The notes: generated by a model not told the origin, from the letters alone. Counted from the first letter of the stretch, positions 50,980 through 59,970 are shown. The stretch is 64,000 nt of DNA from an uncultured Ruthenibacterium sp. (GCA_944386555.1 CALXBN010000018.1:124001-188000); one strand, 5' to 3'. A program made the numbers and translations.

Positions 50980-51056
50980 TGGCGACCCGGATGAGGCTCG
51001 AACTCACGACCTCCAGCGTGACAGGCTGGCGTTCTAACCGACTGAACTACCGGGCC
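50980..51056 (-). tRNA. tRNA-Asp (anticodon GTC)
   Basis: 77-nt cloverleaf: acceptor GGCCCGG with CCGGGTC (one G-T pair), anticodon loop CTGTCAC, T-arm GAGTTCGAGCCTC, discriminator G, encoded CCA. Four bases separate it from tRNA-Phe. Confidence 0.96.
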
Positions 51057-51065
51057 ATATAAAGT

Positions 51066-51141
51066 TGGTGGAAGTTACAGGGCTCGAACCTGTGACCCCC
51101 TGCTTGTAAGGCAGGTGCTCTCCCAGCTGAGCTAAACTTCC
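51066..51141 (-). tRNA. tRNA-Val (anticodon TAC)
   Basis: 76-nt cloverleaf: acceptor GGAAGTT with AACTTCC, anticodon loop CTTACAA, T-arm AGGTTCGAGCCCT, discriminator A, encoded CCA. Confidence 0.96.
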
Positions 51142-51157
51142 AAGACAAACCGGTTGT

Positions 51158-51186
51158 ATTATAGCACAAAACCCTGTACTTGTCCA
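51158..51186 (-). promoter_or_regulatory. Promoter of tRNA-Val-Asp-Phe
   Basis: On the minus strand -35 TGGACA (51186-51181), 17 bases, perfect -10 TATAAT (51163-51158), 16 bases before tRNA-Val. Confidence 0.8.
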
Positions 51187-51227
51187 GCCCCAACTGGGTC
51201 GGGGCAACCGGCCTGAACCACAAAAAA

Positions 51228-51303
51228 TGGAGCGGCTTACGAGGATCGAACTCGCTACCTCCACCTTGGCAAGGTGGCGCTCTACCAGATGAGCTAAAGC
51301 CGC
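51228..51303 (-). tRNA. tRNA-Gly (anticodon GCC), copy 2
   Basis: Identical over all 76 nt to the copy at 13130-13205, including the encoded CCA. It heads the Gly-Val-Asp-Phe cluster. Confidence 0.97.
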
Positions 51304-51335
51304 ACATCGCGCCGCCGTTTTCAGCGGCGAGATTT

Positions 51336-51364
51336 ATTTTACCGCATTCTGGTCATTTTGTCAA
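51336..51364 (-). promoter_or_regulatory. Promoter of the tRNA-Gly cluster
   Basis: On the minus strand consensus -35 TTGACA (51364-51359), 17 bases, -10 TAAAAT (51341-51336). A short CGCCG/CGGCG hairpin lies in the leader, as at the other tRNA-Gly. Confidence 0.8.
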
Positions 51365-51399
51365 CCCTTTTTTTCAATTTATATGCTTTTTACGCTTTT

Positions 51400-52269
51400 T
51401 TATTTTAGCTGCACCAGCAACGCACCTGGGGCAAAATGATATTTCTTATCGCAAAACTGGCAGCATACTTCCAAGTCTTCACCCTGCTCGGCCAGGTTTT
51501 CCAATTCCTGACGGCCCAAGCTCAGCAAGGCGCGTTCTGTGCGCTCAGCGCTGCAGTCACACACATAAGCTGCCCGGCTCTCATCCAGCACATGCGGATC
51601 AAAGCCATCCATGGCCCGATTCATGATCTCCTCCAGGCCCATACCTTCGCTGAGCATTTTGGTAACACTGGGCATTGCCGCAATATTCTGCTCCAGGCGG
51701 ACGATCTCACTGTCCGCAGCACCGGGCAGCAGCTGCAGCAGATACCCGCCGGCCGCAGCAATGGTCAAATCGGGGTTCACCAGCACCCCCAACGCGCAAA
51801 CCGTGGGTATCTGTTCACTGGTCGCATAATAGGCAGTAATATCTTCAGCCACTTCACCGCTGACCAGCGGAATCTGCCCCACATAGGGCTCCTTCAGCCC
51901 CAGATCTTTTACCACACTCAGCGTGCCGGCACGGCCCACAGCCCCGCCTACGTCCAATTTCCCATCCGCGCGCAGGGGAAGCTCCACCACAGGGTTTTCC
52001 ACATAACCTTTCACCTGGTTTTTGCCGTTGGCAACCGCCAGCAGCAGGCCGGCCGGGCCGCCTCCCTCCATACGCAGTGTCACGTTGTCCTCATCCCGTT
52101 TCAGCACAGCGCTCATCAGTACTGCACCGGTCATCAGGCGCCCCAGAGCCGCCGAGGTAACCGCACTGGTCTGATGGATCCTTTCTGCTTCCCGAACAAT
52201 ATCGGCGGAATCCACTGCGAACAGCACCACACCGCCGTTTTCTGAAATGGCACGAATCATTCTTCCCAT
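51400..52269 (-). CDS. hslO: Redox-regulated chaperone Hsp33
   Basis: A 289-residue holdase that is switched on when oxidants release zinc from its C-terminal cysteines. The N-terminal domain shows TSAALGRLMTGAVLMSA and MEGGGPAGLLLAVA. The redox switch is intact: C237-x-C239 and C270-x-x-C273 bind the zinc (C269 is an additional Cys). The ATG at 52269 follows AAGGAG by ten bases; a second ATG three codons on is less likely. It starts five bases after the methyltransferase stop, so it belongs to the tig-clpP-clpX-lon-engB run of protein-quality genes. No terminator hairpin was seen after it. Confidence 0.95.
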   Translation of the reverse strand: MGRMIRAISENGGVVLFAVDSADIVREAERIHQTSAVTSAALGRLMTGAVLMSAVLKRDEDNVTLRMEGGGPAGLLLAVANGKNQVKGYVENPVVELPLRADGKLDVGGAVGRAGTLSVVKDLGLKEPYVGQIPLVSGEVAEDITAYYATSEQIPTVCALGVLVNPDLTIAAAGGYLLQLLPGAADSEIVRLEQNIAAMPSVTKMLSEGMGLEEIMNRAMDGFDPHVLDESRAAYVCDCSAERTERALLSLGRQELENLAEQGEDLEVCCQFCDKKYHFAPGALLVQLK

Positions 52270-52274
52270 GGCTC

Positions 52275-53048
52275 TTATACTCCTTTATACTCTCGGTTGC
52301 AGTTGCGTTCCGCCAGTTTGCGCGCCGCAATCAGGTAGCGCTGGCTGTCCTCGGCCAGTGGTCCGAAGCACTCGCCGTCACACACTGATTCCACTTCCAA
52401 GCCCGCCTGTTCACACGCTTCATACACCTGCTGCAGCGTATAAGCATACTCTGTAAACGTTTCTTCATAGGTCTCGCCGTCATCGCAATAAGTGATCGCC
52501 AGGCAGATGTCTGTCGCACGGCGCTGCGGGTCATAGCGGTTGCTCCACACCACGCGAATATCTTCATCTTCCATGGTGTAGCTGTTATCTGCCAAAATGT
52601 TCTGCTGTTTATACGGAGTGTTCAAATCAAAAAGGAACATACCGCCCGGCTCCACAAACAGTGCACAGCGCGCCAATGCCTGGCAGAAACGCGGAAAAGG
52701 CCCGATATGATTGAATGTATCAAATGTAGAGACCGCCGCCCGCACAGTACCGTACAAGTCCAGCTCACACAGATCCTGCTGCAGCAGCAGGATCCCGCCG
52801 GTCTCCTGTTCGGCCATTTTATCCTGCAGGACGCACAGCATTTCTTCCGACCTGTCTACGGCGATCATCTCATATCCGGCCTTTGCCAGACGAAGGGTCA
52901 GATCTCCCGTACCGCAGCCCAGGTCAGCGATCAATCCATCCCGGATGCCGCAGTCGCACAGCTGCGCAATCAGATGCGCCGCCAAGGCGTCGTAATCGGC
53001 ATCCTCGTTGCAGGCATCATATACGCCGGCAAATACTTCATAAGCCAT
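52275..53048 (-). CDS. Class I SAM-dependent methyltransferase
   Basis: A 257-residue methyltransferase. It opens MAYEVFAGVYDACNEDADYD, the usual small-molecule methyltransferase start. Motif I is LIADLGCGTGDLTL (SAM binding), then MIAVDRSEEML, and the post-I strand is followed by FDTFNHIGPF, FLFDLNTPYK and late substrate-domain strands. GGAGGG lies eight bases before the ATG at 53048, which overlaps the engB end by 11 bases. The substrate is unknown; its tight coupling to engB and hslO suggests a housekeeping role. Confidence 0.88.
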   Translation of the reverse strand: MAYEVFAGVYDACNEDADYDALAAHLIAQLCDCGIRDGLIADLGCGTGDLTLRLAKAGYEMIAVDRSEEMLCVLQDKMAEQETGGILLLQQDLCELDLYGTVRAAVSTFDTFNHIGPFPRFCQALARCALFVEPGGMFLFDLNTPYKQQNILADNSYTMEDEDIRVVWSNRYDPQRRATDICLAITYCDDGETYEETFTEYAYTLQQVYEACEQAGLEVESVCDGECFGPLAEDSQRYLIAARKLAERNCNREYKGV

Positions 53049-53667
53049 ACGTGTCACCCTCCGCGGCATCTGCGCCGCCAGCCGCACGGGCTACAGCTCT
53101 GTCCAGAATCTCCCTCAGTTTCTCTACGCCATATCCGCTGTCGGCACTGGTCAGATAAACCCCGCGGCAGCCATAGGGCATGCAAAACCGACGGAACGCT
53201 TCCTCCGTGCTTTCATACTGTCCTTTTTTCAATTTGTCCGCCTTGGTAAGGGCAGCCACAAAAGGGACGGCATAGTGATGCAGGTACTCCAGCATGGTCA
53301 CATCGTCCGCACTGGGGGCGTGACGGCTGTCCAGCAGCTGCACCAGCAGCACACCGCGGCGTTCCTGGGCAAAATAGCTGTTAATCAGCCGGTCCCACCG
53401 GCGGCGCTCTTCACGCCCCACCTTCGCATAGCCATAGCCCGGCAGATCTACCAGATAAGCGCCGTCTACATCGTAGAAATTGATCGTCGCCGTCTTGCCC
53501 GGCACAGCAGACACCCTCGCCAGGTTTTTACGGTTGCACAGCTTGTTGATCAGCGAAGATTTACCCACATTGGATCGGCCGGAGAATACAATCTCCGGCC
53601 GATCACTGGCGGGCAGCTGAGATGAAAGCCCATAGGATGCCTGAAAGGCCGCTTTCGCATAGTTCAT
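53038..53667 (-). CDS. engB: Ribosome biogenesis GTPase EngB/YsxC
   Basis: A 209-residue TrmE-Era-EngA-EngB-type GTPase needed for large ribosomal subunit maturation. G1 is GRSNVGKSS (30-38), G2 includes the T in PGKTATINFY, G3 is DLPGYG and G4 TKAD. The C-terminal part ends in an Ala/Gly-rich tail. GGAGGG precedes the ATG. It comes 31 bases after lon, the common Firmicutes arrangement lon-ysxC. Confidence 0.95.
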   Translation of the reverse strand: MNYAKAAFQASYGLSSQLPASDRPEIVFSGRSNVGKSSLINKLCNRKNLARVSAVPGKTATINFYDVDGAYLVDLPGYGYAKVGREERRRWDRLINSYFAQERRGVLLVQLLDSRHAPSADDVTMLEYLHHYAVPFVAALTKADKLKKGQYESTEEAFRRFCMPYGCRGVYLTSADSGYGVEKLREILDRAVARAAGGADAAEGDTYGL

Positions 53668-53698
53668 GGCAGCTTCCCTCCGTTGCTCGTTTGATATT

Positions 53699-56191
53699 TT
53701 ACTGTGTCAAAGCCACATTGCCCGGAACCGCCGGTGCCGGCGGCATCGGCTGGGCCGCCGCATCCGGTTGCTGCACTGTCTGGGCAACCGGTTCAGCCGC
53801 CAGCGGCTTGCGGGCCCGCCGCCGGGGCGCAATCTTTCTCGCACTGGCTAAAGCCACGTGCAGAACTTCTTCCAGCGTGGAAACCGGACGGAAGGTCAAA
53901 TGCTCCTTGACCTCATCATCCACTTCATACAAGTCAGGCATATTTGCTTTGGGGATCAGAACCAGTTTCATCCCCTCCCGGTAGGCGGCCATACTTTTTT
54001 CCTTCAGGCCGCCGATGGGCAGCACTTGGCCGTGGAGAGTGATTTCTCCCGTCATGGCCACGTCACAGCGCACCGGACGCCCGGACAGGCAGGAGATCAG
54101 CGCCGTGGTCAGCGTCACACCGGCCGACGGGCCATCCTTCGGAATCGCCCCTTCAGGCGCATGGATGTGGATGTCAGCATTCTTGAACAGTTCCACATTG
54201 TACCCATATTCCTTGGCATGGGCCTTGGCATAGGTGATGGCCAGCTTGGCGCTTTCTTTCATCACTTCCCCCAGTGATCCCGTCAGCTCCAGTTTACCGG
54301 TTCCGCCCTCTACAACCTGCACCTCAATGGGCAGGATCTCACCGCCCACGCTGGTCCAGGCCAGGCCATTGGCAACGCCAACGGCATCCCGGCGGGACAA
54401 AAACGACGGCTTGACGCGTTTGGGCCCCAGAATTTCTTCCAGTTGGGCCGCTGTAACCGAGATTTCTTCCACATCCCCCCCGGCAATCCGCTTGGCACAT
54501 TTGCGCAGCAGCTCAGTGATCACCCGCTCCAGATTGCGCACGCCGGCCTCCTGCGTATAGCCGTCGATCAGGCCATACAGTGCCGAATTGGCCACCTTGA
54601 CATGGCCCTTCAGCCCTGTGGCCTCCAGCTGCTTGGGCAGCAAATGGCGTTTGGCAATATTGAATTTCTCTACACGGGTATAACTGGGCAGTTCAATCAC
54701 ATCCATCCGGTCCAGAAGCGGGCGCGGAATGGTATCCAGCGTATTGGCGGTGGTGATGAACAGCACATCCCGCAAGTCAAACGGGATATCCAAATAATGA
54801 TCCTTAAAGGCGAAGTTCTGCTCCGGATCCAACGCTTCCAGCAGAGCCGCCGCGGGGTCACCGCGGAAATCGCTGGCCATTTTATCAATTTCATCCATCA
54901 GGATCAGAGGGTTGGCACTTTTCGCAGTCAGGATCGCACTGATGATCTTGCCGGGCATAGCCCCGATATACGTGCGCCGGTGCCCGCGGATCTCGGCCTC
55001 GTCCCGCACGCCGCCCAGGCTCATACGGGCGTATTTGCGCCCCAGGCATTCGGCAATGGATTTGGCAATGGATGTTTTGCCCACACCCGGAGGCCCTACC
55101 AGGCAGAGGATCTGCCCTTTGACGCTGGGCGCCAGCTTGCGCACCGCCAGAATCTCCAGGATGCGCTCTTTCACTTTTGTCAAGCCATAATGGCCTTTGT
55201 CCAGAATGGCAGCGGCTTTCTTGATGTCAATATTGTCATCTGTATAGGTATGCCAGGGCAGAGCCAAACAGGTATCCAGATAGGTCCGGATCACTGTCGC
55301 TTCCTGGGAAGATCCCTGCATTTTATACAAGCGGTCCGCCTCTTTGGTCAGTTTTTCATCCGCCTCTTCCGGCAGGCCCAGCGCTTTGATCTTCTCTTTG
55401 TATTCTTCCGCTTCTTCCCGCGTGTCGTCGAAATCCTCCAGCTCATCACTGATCACACGCATCTGTTCGCGCAGATAGTAGTCCCGCTGGTTTTTATCCA
55501 TCTGCTCGCTGACTTTCGACTGGATATCCCGCTCGATGCGCAGCACCTTGATCTCCTGGCGCATCACCGACAGGATCTTCTCCAGGCGGCCCGTCAGCAG
55601 TCCCTCGTCCAGGATGGCCTGCTTATCTGTGTACTTGAACAGCAGGTTGCCCGGAAGATAATCGGCCAAAACCATGGGATCATCACAAGTGATAATATGA
55701 TAGGCCACATCTTTGGGCATGCGCTGCGTCAGCGTCAGATACTCTTCAAACGCCTCCCGAATGCTGCGCACCAGCGCCTCCACACGGGCAGGGTCTGCCG
55801 ACTTTCCGCCCCGCAGGGGGGCTGCTTTATTGGCTGCCAGCAGGAAACGTCCGCTGGAATCCAGCGTCAGCAGCTTGGCGCGGTACTTTCCCTCTACCAA
55901 CACTTTTACCAGGTCATCCGACACACGCAGCACCTGTTTGATCTCCGCTACCACGCCATACGGATACAGGTCATGAAAACCGGGGTCCTCCGTATCCAGC
56001 TCTTTCTGTGCCGTAAGGAACACCGCATTGGCGTTGTTCATGGCCCATTCAATGGCTGCGATGGATTTTTTCCTTCCCACTTCAAAGTGGATCACATTTC
56101 CAGGAAAAACCACCAGCCCCCGCAGCGCAATGGCCGGCAGGCGCAGGATATCAGCGTTTTTATCCAAAATAATTTTAACTTTTTCCGCCAT
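53699..56191 (-). CDS. lon: ATP-dependent protease Lon (LonA) with Pro/Ala-rich C-terminal tail
   Basis: An 830-residue LonA. N-terminal substrate-binding domain (about 15-210) with PAIALRGLVVFPG; coiled linker; AAA+ module with Walker A GPPGVGKT (366-373) and Walker B ILMDEID; protease domain with the Ser-Lys dyad S689 in KDGPSAG and K732 in GGLKEK. After about residue 787 a non-conserved tail of roughly 40 residues follows, rich in Arg then Pro, Ala and Gln (RRRARKPLAAEP, PMPPAPAVPG). GGAGGG precedes the ATG. The gene has its own strong promoter. It degrades misfolded and regulatory proteins in the cytoplasm. Confidence 0.97.
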   Translation of the reverse strand: MAEKVKIILDKNADILRLPAIALRGLVVFPGNVIHFEVGRKKSIAAIEWAMNNANAVFLTAQKELDTEDPGFHDLYPYGVVAEIKQVLRVSDDLVKVLVEGKYRAKLLTLDSSGRFLLAANKAAPLRGGKSADPARVEALVRSIREAFEEYLTLTQRMPKDVAYHIITCDDPMVLADYLPGNLLFKYTDKQAILDEGLLTGRLEKILSVMRQEIKVLRIERDIQSKVSEQMDKNQRDYYLREQMRVISDELEDFDDTREEAEEYKEKIKALGLPEEADEKLTKEADRLYKMQGSSQEATVIRTYLDTCLALPWHTYTDDNIDIKKAAAILDKGHYGLTKVKERILEILAVRKLAPSVKGQILCLVGPPGVGKTSIAKSIAECLGRKYARMSLGGVRDEAEIRGHRRTYIGAMPGKIISAILTAKSANPLILMDEIDKMASDFRGDPAAALLEALDPEQNFAFKDHYLDIPFDLRDVLFITTANTLDTIPRPLLDRMDVIELPSYTRVEKFNIAKRHLLPKQLEATGLKGHVKVANSALYGLIDGYTQEAGVRNLERVITELLRKCAKRIAGGDVEEISVTAAQLEEILGPKRVKPSFLSRRDAVGVANGLAWTSVGGEILPIEVQVVEGGTGKLELTGSLGEVMKESAKLAITYAKAHAKEYGYNVELFKNADIHIHAPEGAIPKDGPSAGVTLTTALISCLSGRPVRCDVAMTGEITLHGQVLPIGGLKEKSMAAYREGMKLVLIPKANMPDLYEVDDEVKEHLTFRPVSTLEEVLHVALASARKIAPRRRARKPLAAEPVAQTVQQPDAAAQPMPPAPAVPGNVALTQ

Positions 56192-56250
56192 GTCTTATCC
56201 CTCCATCGGAAAAAAGCAATCATCTCCAAAGCCCCATTCAGGACGGCTTC

Positions 56251-56279
56251 ATTATACCCTAAATTTGTGAACATTTCAA
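56251..56279 (-). promoter_or_regulatory. Promoter of lon
   Basis: On the minus strand -35 TTGAAA (56279-56274), 17 bases, perfect -10 TATAAT (56256-56251), about 60 bases before the start. No CtsR or CIRCE box was recognised. Confidence 0.8.
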
Positions 56280-56370
56280 GAAACGCCTCGGTCCGCTCCC
56301 GGAAAAGGCGCGCCAAATTGAGGAAAATTGGTGAAACTTTTACCGGTTGCCCGGCCTTACGGATACATAA

Positions 56371-56427
56371 GCGGCACAGTGCCGGCCGGCGGCAAATCCC
56401 TTGCCGCCGCACCATACACTGTGCCGC
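56371..56427 (-). other. Large nested hairpin between clpX and lon
   Basis: An outer 11-bp stem (GCGGCACAGTG with CACTGTGCCGC) encloses a second stem (GGCGGCAA with TTGCCGCC, five-base loop). No T-run follows on either strand. It starts 32 bases after the clpX stop and lies upstream of the lon promoter; it may be a factor-dependent terminator, an mRNA end stabiliser or a structured RNA. Confidence 0.6.
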
Positions 56428-56459
56428 AGTTCAAAGCATCCTTCATACCAATCGGGAAA

Positions 56460-57758
56460 TTAGGCGCTGGCCTCCTTTTCGCTGTAACGCACATGGGGCA
56501 CACCGCGCTCCACTATCGGGCTGCCGCCCTGAATGGTTTCAGCCGTAACAGTGACCTTGCTGATGGTTTTATCGCTGGGGATATCGAACATCACGCCGAT
56601 CAGCGCCTGTTCCATCACACTGCGCAGGCCGCGGGCGCCGCTCTTCAGTGCAATGGCCTTCTTGGCAATTTCGTGCAAAGCGCCATCGGTGATCTCCAGC
56701 TCCACATTGTCCAGCTTCATCAGCGTCTCATACTGCTTCACCAGGCTGTTTTTTGGCTCTTTCAGCACACGCACCAGGGCATCCTCATCCAGCGGATCCA
56801 GCACAGTCACCACCGGGATCCGGCCCACCAGCTCAGGAATCAGGCCGAAATGCACAAGGTCGTGGGGTTCCACCAGGCGCAGCAGGCTCTGCTTGCGCTC
56901 CTCGGGCTTTTCGCGCAGCGTGCTTCCAAAACCCAAGGATGAACGGTCCGTCCGTTTTTCAATATGCTTTTCCAGCCCGTCAAACGCTCCGCCGCAGATG
57001 AACAGAATATTTTTGGTATTGATCTGGATAAACTCCTGCTGGGGATGCTTACGCCCGCCTTGCGGCGGCACATTGCTGACCGTTCCCTCCAGGATTTTCA
57101 GCAGCGCCTGCTGAACGCCCTCGCCGCCCACATCCCTTGTGATGGAGGGATTTTCGCTCTTACGTGTGATCTTATCGATCTCATCAATGTAAATGATGCC
57201 TTTTTCGGCACGCTCAATGTCAAAATCAGCGGCCTGGATCAATTTCAGCAAAATATTTTCCACATCTTCGCCCACATAGCCGGCCTCCGTCAGCGTCGTC
57301 GCGTCCGCAATGGCAAATGGAACATTCAGCATCCGCGCCAGTGTCTGGGCCAGCAGCGTCTTACCCACGCCGGAGGGCCCCAGCAGCAGCACGTTGCTTT
57401 TTTGCAAGTCCACATCGGTCTGTTCGCCCGACAGGATCCGTTTATAATGGTTATACACCGAGACAGCCAGGACAGTTTTGGCCGCATCTTGGCCGATAAC
57501 ATACTGATCCAAATTGTGTTTGATCTCGGCAGGCGTCAGGATGTTCACCTGCGGCTTTGTCTCTGCGGGACGCGCCGCACGGCGCTCCGGCTCACGGCGG
57601 CGGTCTGGTTTATTCTCTTCATCCAGCAAAGAGTAGCACAAATCAATGCACTCATTGCAGATGTTGACGCCGGGGCCAATGATCATACGGTCTACTTCTT
57701 CCTGGGTTTTGCCGCAGAAACTGCAGACCAGTTCTTTTTCTCTGTGATTCTGTGCCAT
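56460..57758 (-). CDS. clpX: ClpX, ATP-dependent unfoldase of ClpXP
   Basis: A 432-residue AAA+ unfoldase. The N-terminal zinc domain has C12, C15, C34 and C37 (CSFCGKT and CNECIDLC). The ATPase module has Walker A GPSGVGKT (127-134), GYVGEDVEN, the Walker [10 protein letters not shown] and the pore/RKH region with [10 protein letters not shown]. The ClpP-binding loop LGFGSTLRE is in place of the usual IGF tripeptide (here LGF). GGAAGGG precedes the ATG. It lies 29 bases after clpP. Confidence 0.97.
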   Translation of the reverse strand: MAQNHREKELVCSFCGKTQEEVDRMIIGPGVNICNECIDLCYSLLDEENKPDRRREPERRAARPAETKPQVNILTPAEIKHNLDQYVIGQDAAKTVLAVSVYNHYKRILSGEQTDVDLQKSNVLLLGPSGVGKTLLAQTLARMLNVPFAIADATTLTEAGYVGEDVENILLKLIQAADFDIERAEKGIIYIDEIDKITRKSENPSITRDVGGEGVQQALLKILEGTVSNVPPQGGRKHPQQEFIQINTKNILFICGGAFDGLEKHIEKRTDRSSLGFGSTLREKPEERKQSLLRLVEPHDLVHFGLIPELVGRIPVVTVLDPLDEDALVRVLKEPKNSLVKQYETLMKLDNVELEITDGALHEIAKKAIALKSGARGLRSVMEQALIGVMFDIPSDKTISKVTVTAETIQGGSPIVERGVPHVRYSEKEASA

Positions 57759-57787
57759 AGTCTCTTCCCTTCCAATAGGTTGGAAAA

Positions 57788-58381
57788 TCAGTGCCGATCG
57801 ATCACCTTGTCGATCAGGCCGTAAGCGATGGCCTCCTGGGCCGTCATATAATGATCACGCTCTGTATCGCGCTCGATCACATCCAGCGGCTGTCCGGTGC
57901 ACTCCGACAAAATACGATTCATCTTCTGGCGGGTACGTACCAGGTGTTCTGCATGGATCTTAATATCGGTAGTCTGCCCCTGCAGGCCAACCTGCCCGCC
58001 GATCAGCGGCTGGTGGATCAGGATCTCACTGTTGGGCAGCGCCAGGCGCTTTCCCTTTGCACCGGCAGCCAGCAGCACGGAAGCCATGGAAGCTGCCATG
58101 CCCACGCAGATTGTCGATACATCACATTTGATGTAATTCATCGTATCATAAATAGCCATGCCCGCGGTGATGGAGCCGCCGGGGCTGTTGATATAAAAGC
58201 TGATATCCTTATCCGGGTCCTGCCCCTCCAGATACAGCAGCTGCGCCACCACCAAGCTGGCGGTCGTGTCGTTCACATCTTCCGACAGGACAATGATGCG
58301 GTCATTCAGCAGGCGGGAAAAGATATCGTAGGAACGCTCCCCGCGGGATGTCTGTTCAATGACATACGGAACTAAGCTCAT
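57788..58381 (-). CDS. clpP: ClpP, serine protease subunit of ClpXP
   Basis: A 197-residue protease subunit with the full triad S98 (GMAASMAS), H123 (LIHQPL) and D172 (ERDTERD). [15 protein letters not shown] forms the substrate groove. The ATG at 58381 follows AAAGGAGG by seven bases; the longer frame reads into the hairpin-rich spacer. It assembles as a tetradecamer with ClpX and degrades tagged proteins. Confidence 0.97.
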   Translation of the reverse strand: MSLVPYVIEQTSRGERSYDIFSRLLNDRIIVLSEDVNDTTASLVVAQLLYLEGQDPDKDISFYINSPGGSITAGMAIYDTMNYIKCDVSTICVGMAASMASVLLAAGAKGKRLALPNSEILIHQPLIGGQVGLQGQTTDIKIHAEHLVRTRQKMNRILSECTGQPLDVIERDTERDHYMTAQEAIAYGLIDKVIDRH

Positions 58382-58400
58382 GGTTATGCCTCCTTTGGTT

Positions 58401-58466
58401 TGCCGGCTGCGCCGGCACGGGAATGAGACGACCGATACGCATGCACCCGGTGCGCGCGTATCGGTC
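58401..58466 (-). other. Hairpin-rich tig-clpP spacer
   Basis: Two structures lie just before the clpP ribosome site. TGCCGGC-3-GCCGGCA (58401-58417) is a perfect 7-bp stem. GACCGATACGC with GCGTATCGGTC (58430-58466) is an 11-bp stem whose loop contains a further GCACC/GGTGC palindrome. Neither has a T-run. They may adjust clpP relative to tig. Confidence 0.55.
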
Positions 58467-58547
58467 AAAAAGGTTGCTTCTGCACGCATACTGCCGCCGC
58501 TCAGCCGGCTCGGGAGAAGCAGCTGTCCTCCCGGGCCTCACTGCGCC

Positions 58548-59906
58548 TTATTCGGCACTCTGCTCCGCTTTTTCTTCTTTGGCCTCAGCCTGGTCTGCCT
58601 TTTTGGCTTTTTTTGCCTTCGGCTTTTCCACTGTCACTTTGGCATTGGATTTGATAAAATCAATGGCCTTGTTGACGGCCAGATCTTTCTTTACTTCGTC
58701 CTCGGGGACAATGCTGCGCACCTTATCAGCTTCCATGCTGTAGGCTTCGGCGATGCGCTTGACCTCGTTTTCAAAATCCTCATCGCTGGCGGCAATGTTC
58801 TCCAACTCGGCCACTTTTTCCAAAGCCAGCCGGATCTTCACCTGTTTTTCCGCCTGCTCTTTGAAGCTCTGGCGGAAATTGGCGGTATCGCCGCCCAGGT
58901 ACTTCAGGTAATCCTGCAGGCGCAGGCCCTGCTGCTGCAGGCGATACTCAAAGTCTCGCACCATTTCGTCGATGCGCGTCTCGATCATGCAGTCGGGGAT
59001 ATCGCCTTCCATCGAGGCGACTACCTGATCCACCAGTTCGTTTTCCACTTCCAGCTCGTGTTCTTTGTCCTGGCGTTCTTCCATTTCCTTTCGGATGCTG
59101 GCTTTCAGCTCCTCCAGGGTATCGTACTCCGAGACATCCTTGGCAAATTCATCGTCCGCTTCCGGCAGCTCTTTCATCTTTACTTCGTGCAGCTTCACCT
59201 TGAACACTGCCTCTTTGCCAGCCAGTTCCTTGGCCTGATAATCTTCCGGGAAGGTGACAGTCACATCGAATTCATCGCCGGCACTGTGCCCGATCACCTG
59301 ATCCTCAAAGCCGGGAATAAACTGGCCGGACCCCAGCACCAGGGGGAAGTCCTCCCCTTTGCCGCCCTGGAAGGGTGTGCCGTCCATAAAGCCTTCAAAG
59401 TCAATATGGGCAGTATCACCGCTTTGGGCAGCGCCCTCGCGGGTGATAATGCGGGCGTTGCGCTCACGCATACGGTCGATCTCTGCATCCACCTGGGCGT
59501 CGTCCACAGTATTGGCCTTTTTGGTCGCCTTTAAACCGGCGTACTTGCCCAGCTTTACTTCCGGTTTTACAGTGACGGTCACCTTCAATACAACGCCGTT
59601 GTCCAAGTCGGCAGAAACCACATCGGCCTCGGGACGGTCAACGGGTTCAATACCGCTCTCTTTTACTGCAGCGTCATAAGCTTCCGGGAACAAGTCATTG
59701 ATGGCAGGATAGTAAAACACGTCCGCACCATACATTTTTTCGATCATATGGCGGGGTGCTTTGCCTTTGCGGAAGCCGGGGATATTATAATTGGCGGATT
59801 CACGTTTGAACGCCTCGTCCACAGCGGCGCCGAAAGCGGCGGGGTCGATGGAGAACTGCAGTTCGTGGCGGTTGTTTTCCAGCTTTTCACTTTTTACGAG
59901 ATTCAT
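58548..59906 (-). CDS. tig: Trigger factor (ribosome-associated chaperone and prolyl isomerase)
   Basis: A 452-residue trigger factor. The ribosome-binding N-terminal domain carries FRKGKAPRHMIEK (the GFRxxxxP-type signature, here PGFRKGKAPRH). The FKBP-type isomerase domain (about 150-245) has DTAHIDFEGFMDG and GSGQFIPGFEDQVIGH. A helical chaperone domain follows, and the last 35 residues are rich in Lys/Ala/Glu. GGAGG precedes the ATG. It heads tig-clpP-clpX. Confidence 0.96.
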   Translation of the reverse strand: MNLVKSEKLENNRHELQFSIDPAAFGAAVDEAFKRESANYNIPGFRKGKAPRHMIEKMYGADVFYYPAINDLFPEAYDAAVKESGIEPVDRPEADVVSADLDNGVVLKVTVTVKPEVKLGKYAGLKATKKANTVDDAQVDAEIDRMRERNARIITREGAAQSGDTAHIDFEGFMDGTPFQGGKGEDFPLVLGSGQFIPGFEDQVIGHSAGDEFDVTVTFPEDYQAKELAGKEAVFKVKLHEVKMKELPEADDEFAKDVSEYDTLEELKASIRKEMEERQDKEHELEVENELVDQVVASMEGDIPDCMIETRIDEMVRDFEYRLQQQGLRLQDYLKYLGGDTANFRQSFKEQAEKQVKIRLALEKVAELENIAASDEDFENEVKRIAEAYSMEADKVRSIVPEDEVKKDLAVNKAIDFIKSNAKVTVEKPKAKKAKKADQAEAKEEKAEQSAE

Positions 59907-59941
59907 TGTATTTCCTCCAATGCAGAAATCTACAGTTTGAT

Positions 59942-59970
59942 ATTATAGCACAACTTTCCGCGGATTGCTA
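59942..59970 (-). promoter_or_regulatory. Promoter of tig-clpP-clpX
   Basis: On the minus strand an extended -10 TGCTATAAT (TATAAT at 59947-59942), 17 bases, weak -35 TAGCAA (59970-59965), 35 bases before the start. Confidence 0.65.

Noticed and set aside
50666-51062. Several short frames around 50.7-51.1 kb on both strands
   Set aside because: They overlap tRNA-Phe and tRNA-Asp and their terminator, so they are not genes.
13011-51303. tRNA genes as ends of an integrated mobile island
   Set aside because: The two identical tRNA-Gly copies flank 38 kb, but no integrase, transposase or truncated tRNA end was seen and the interval holds housekeeping genes (sbcCD, glmM).
54443-56548. A 701-codon plus-strand frame opposite lon
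   Set aside because: Lon is unmistakable on the other strand; the frame has no motif or ribosome site.
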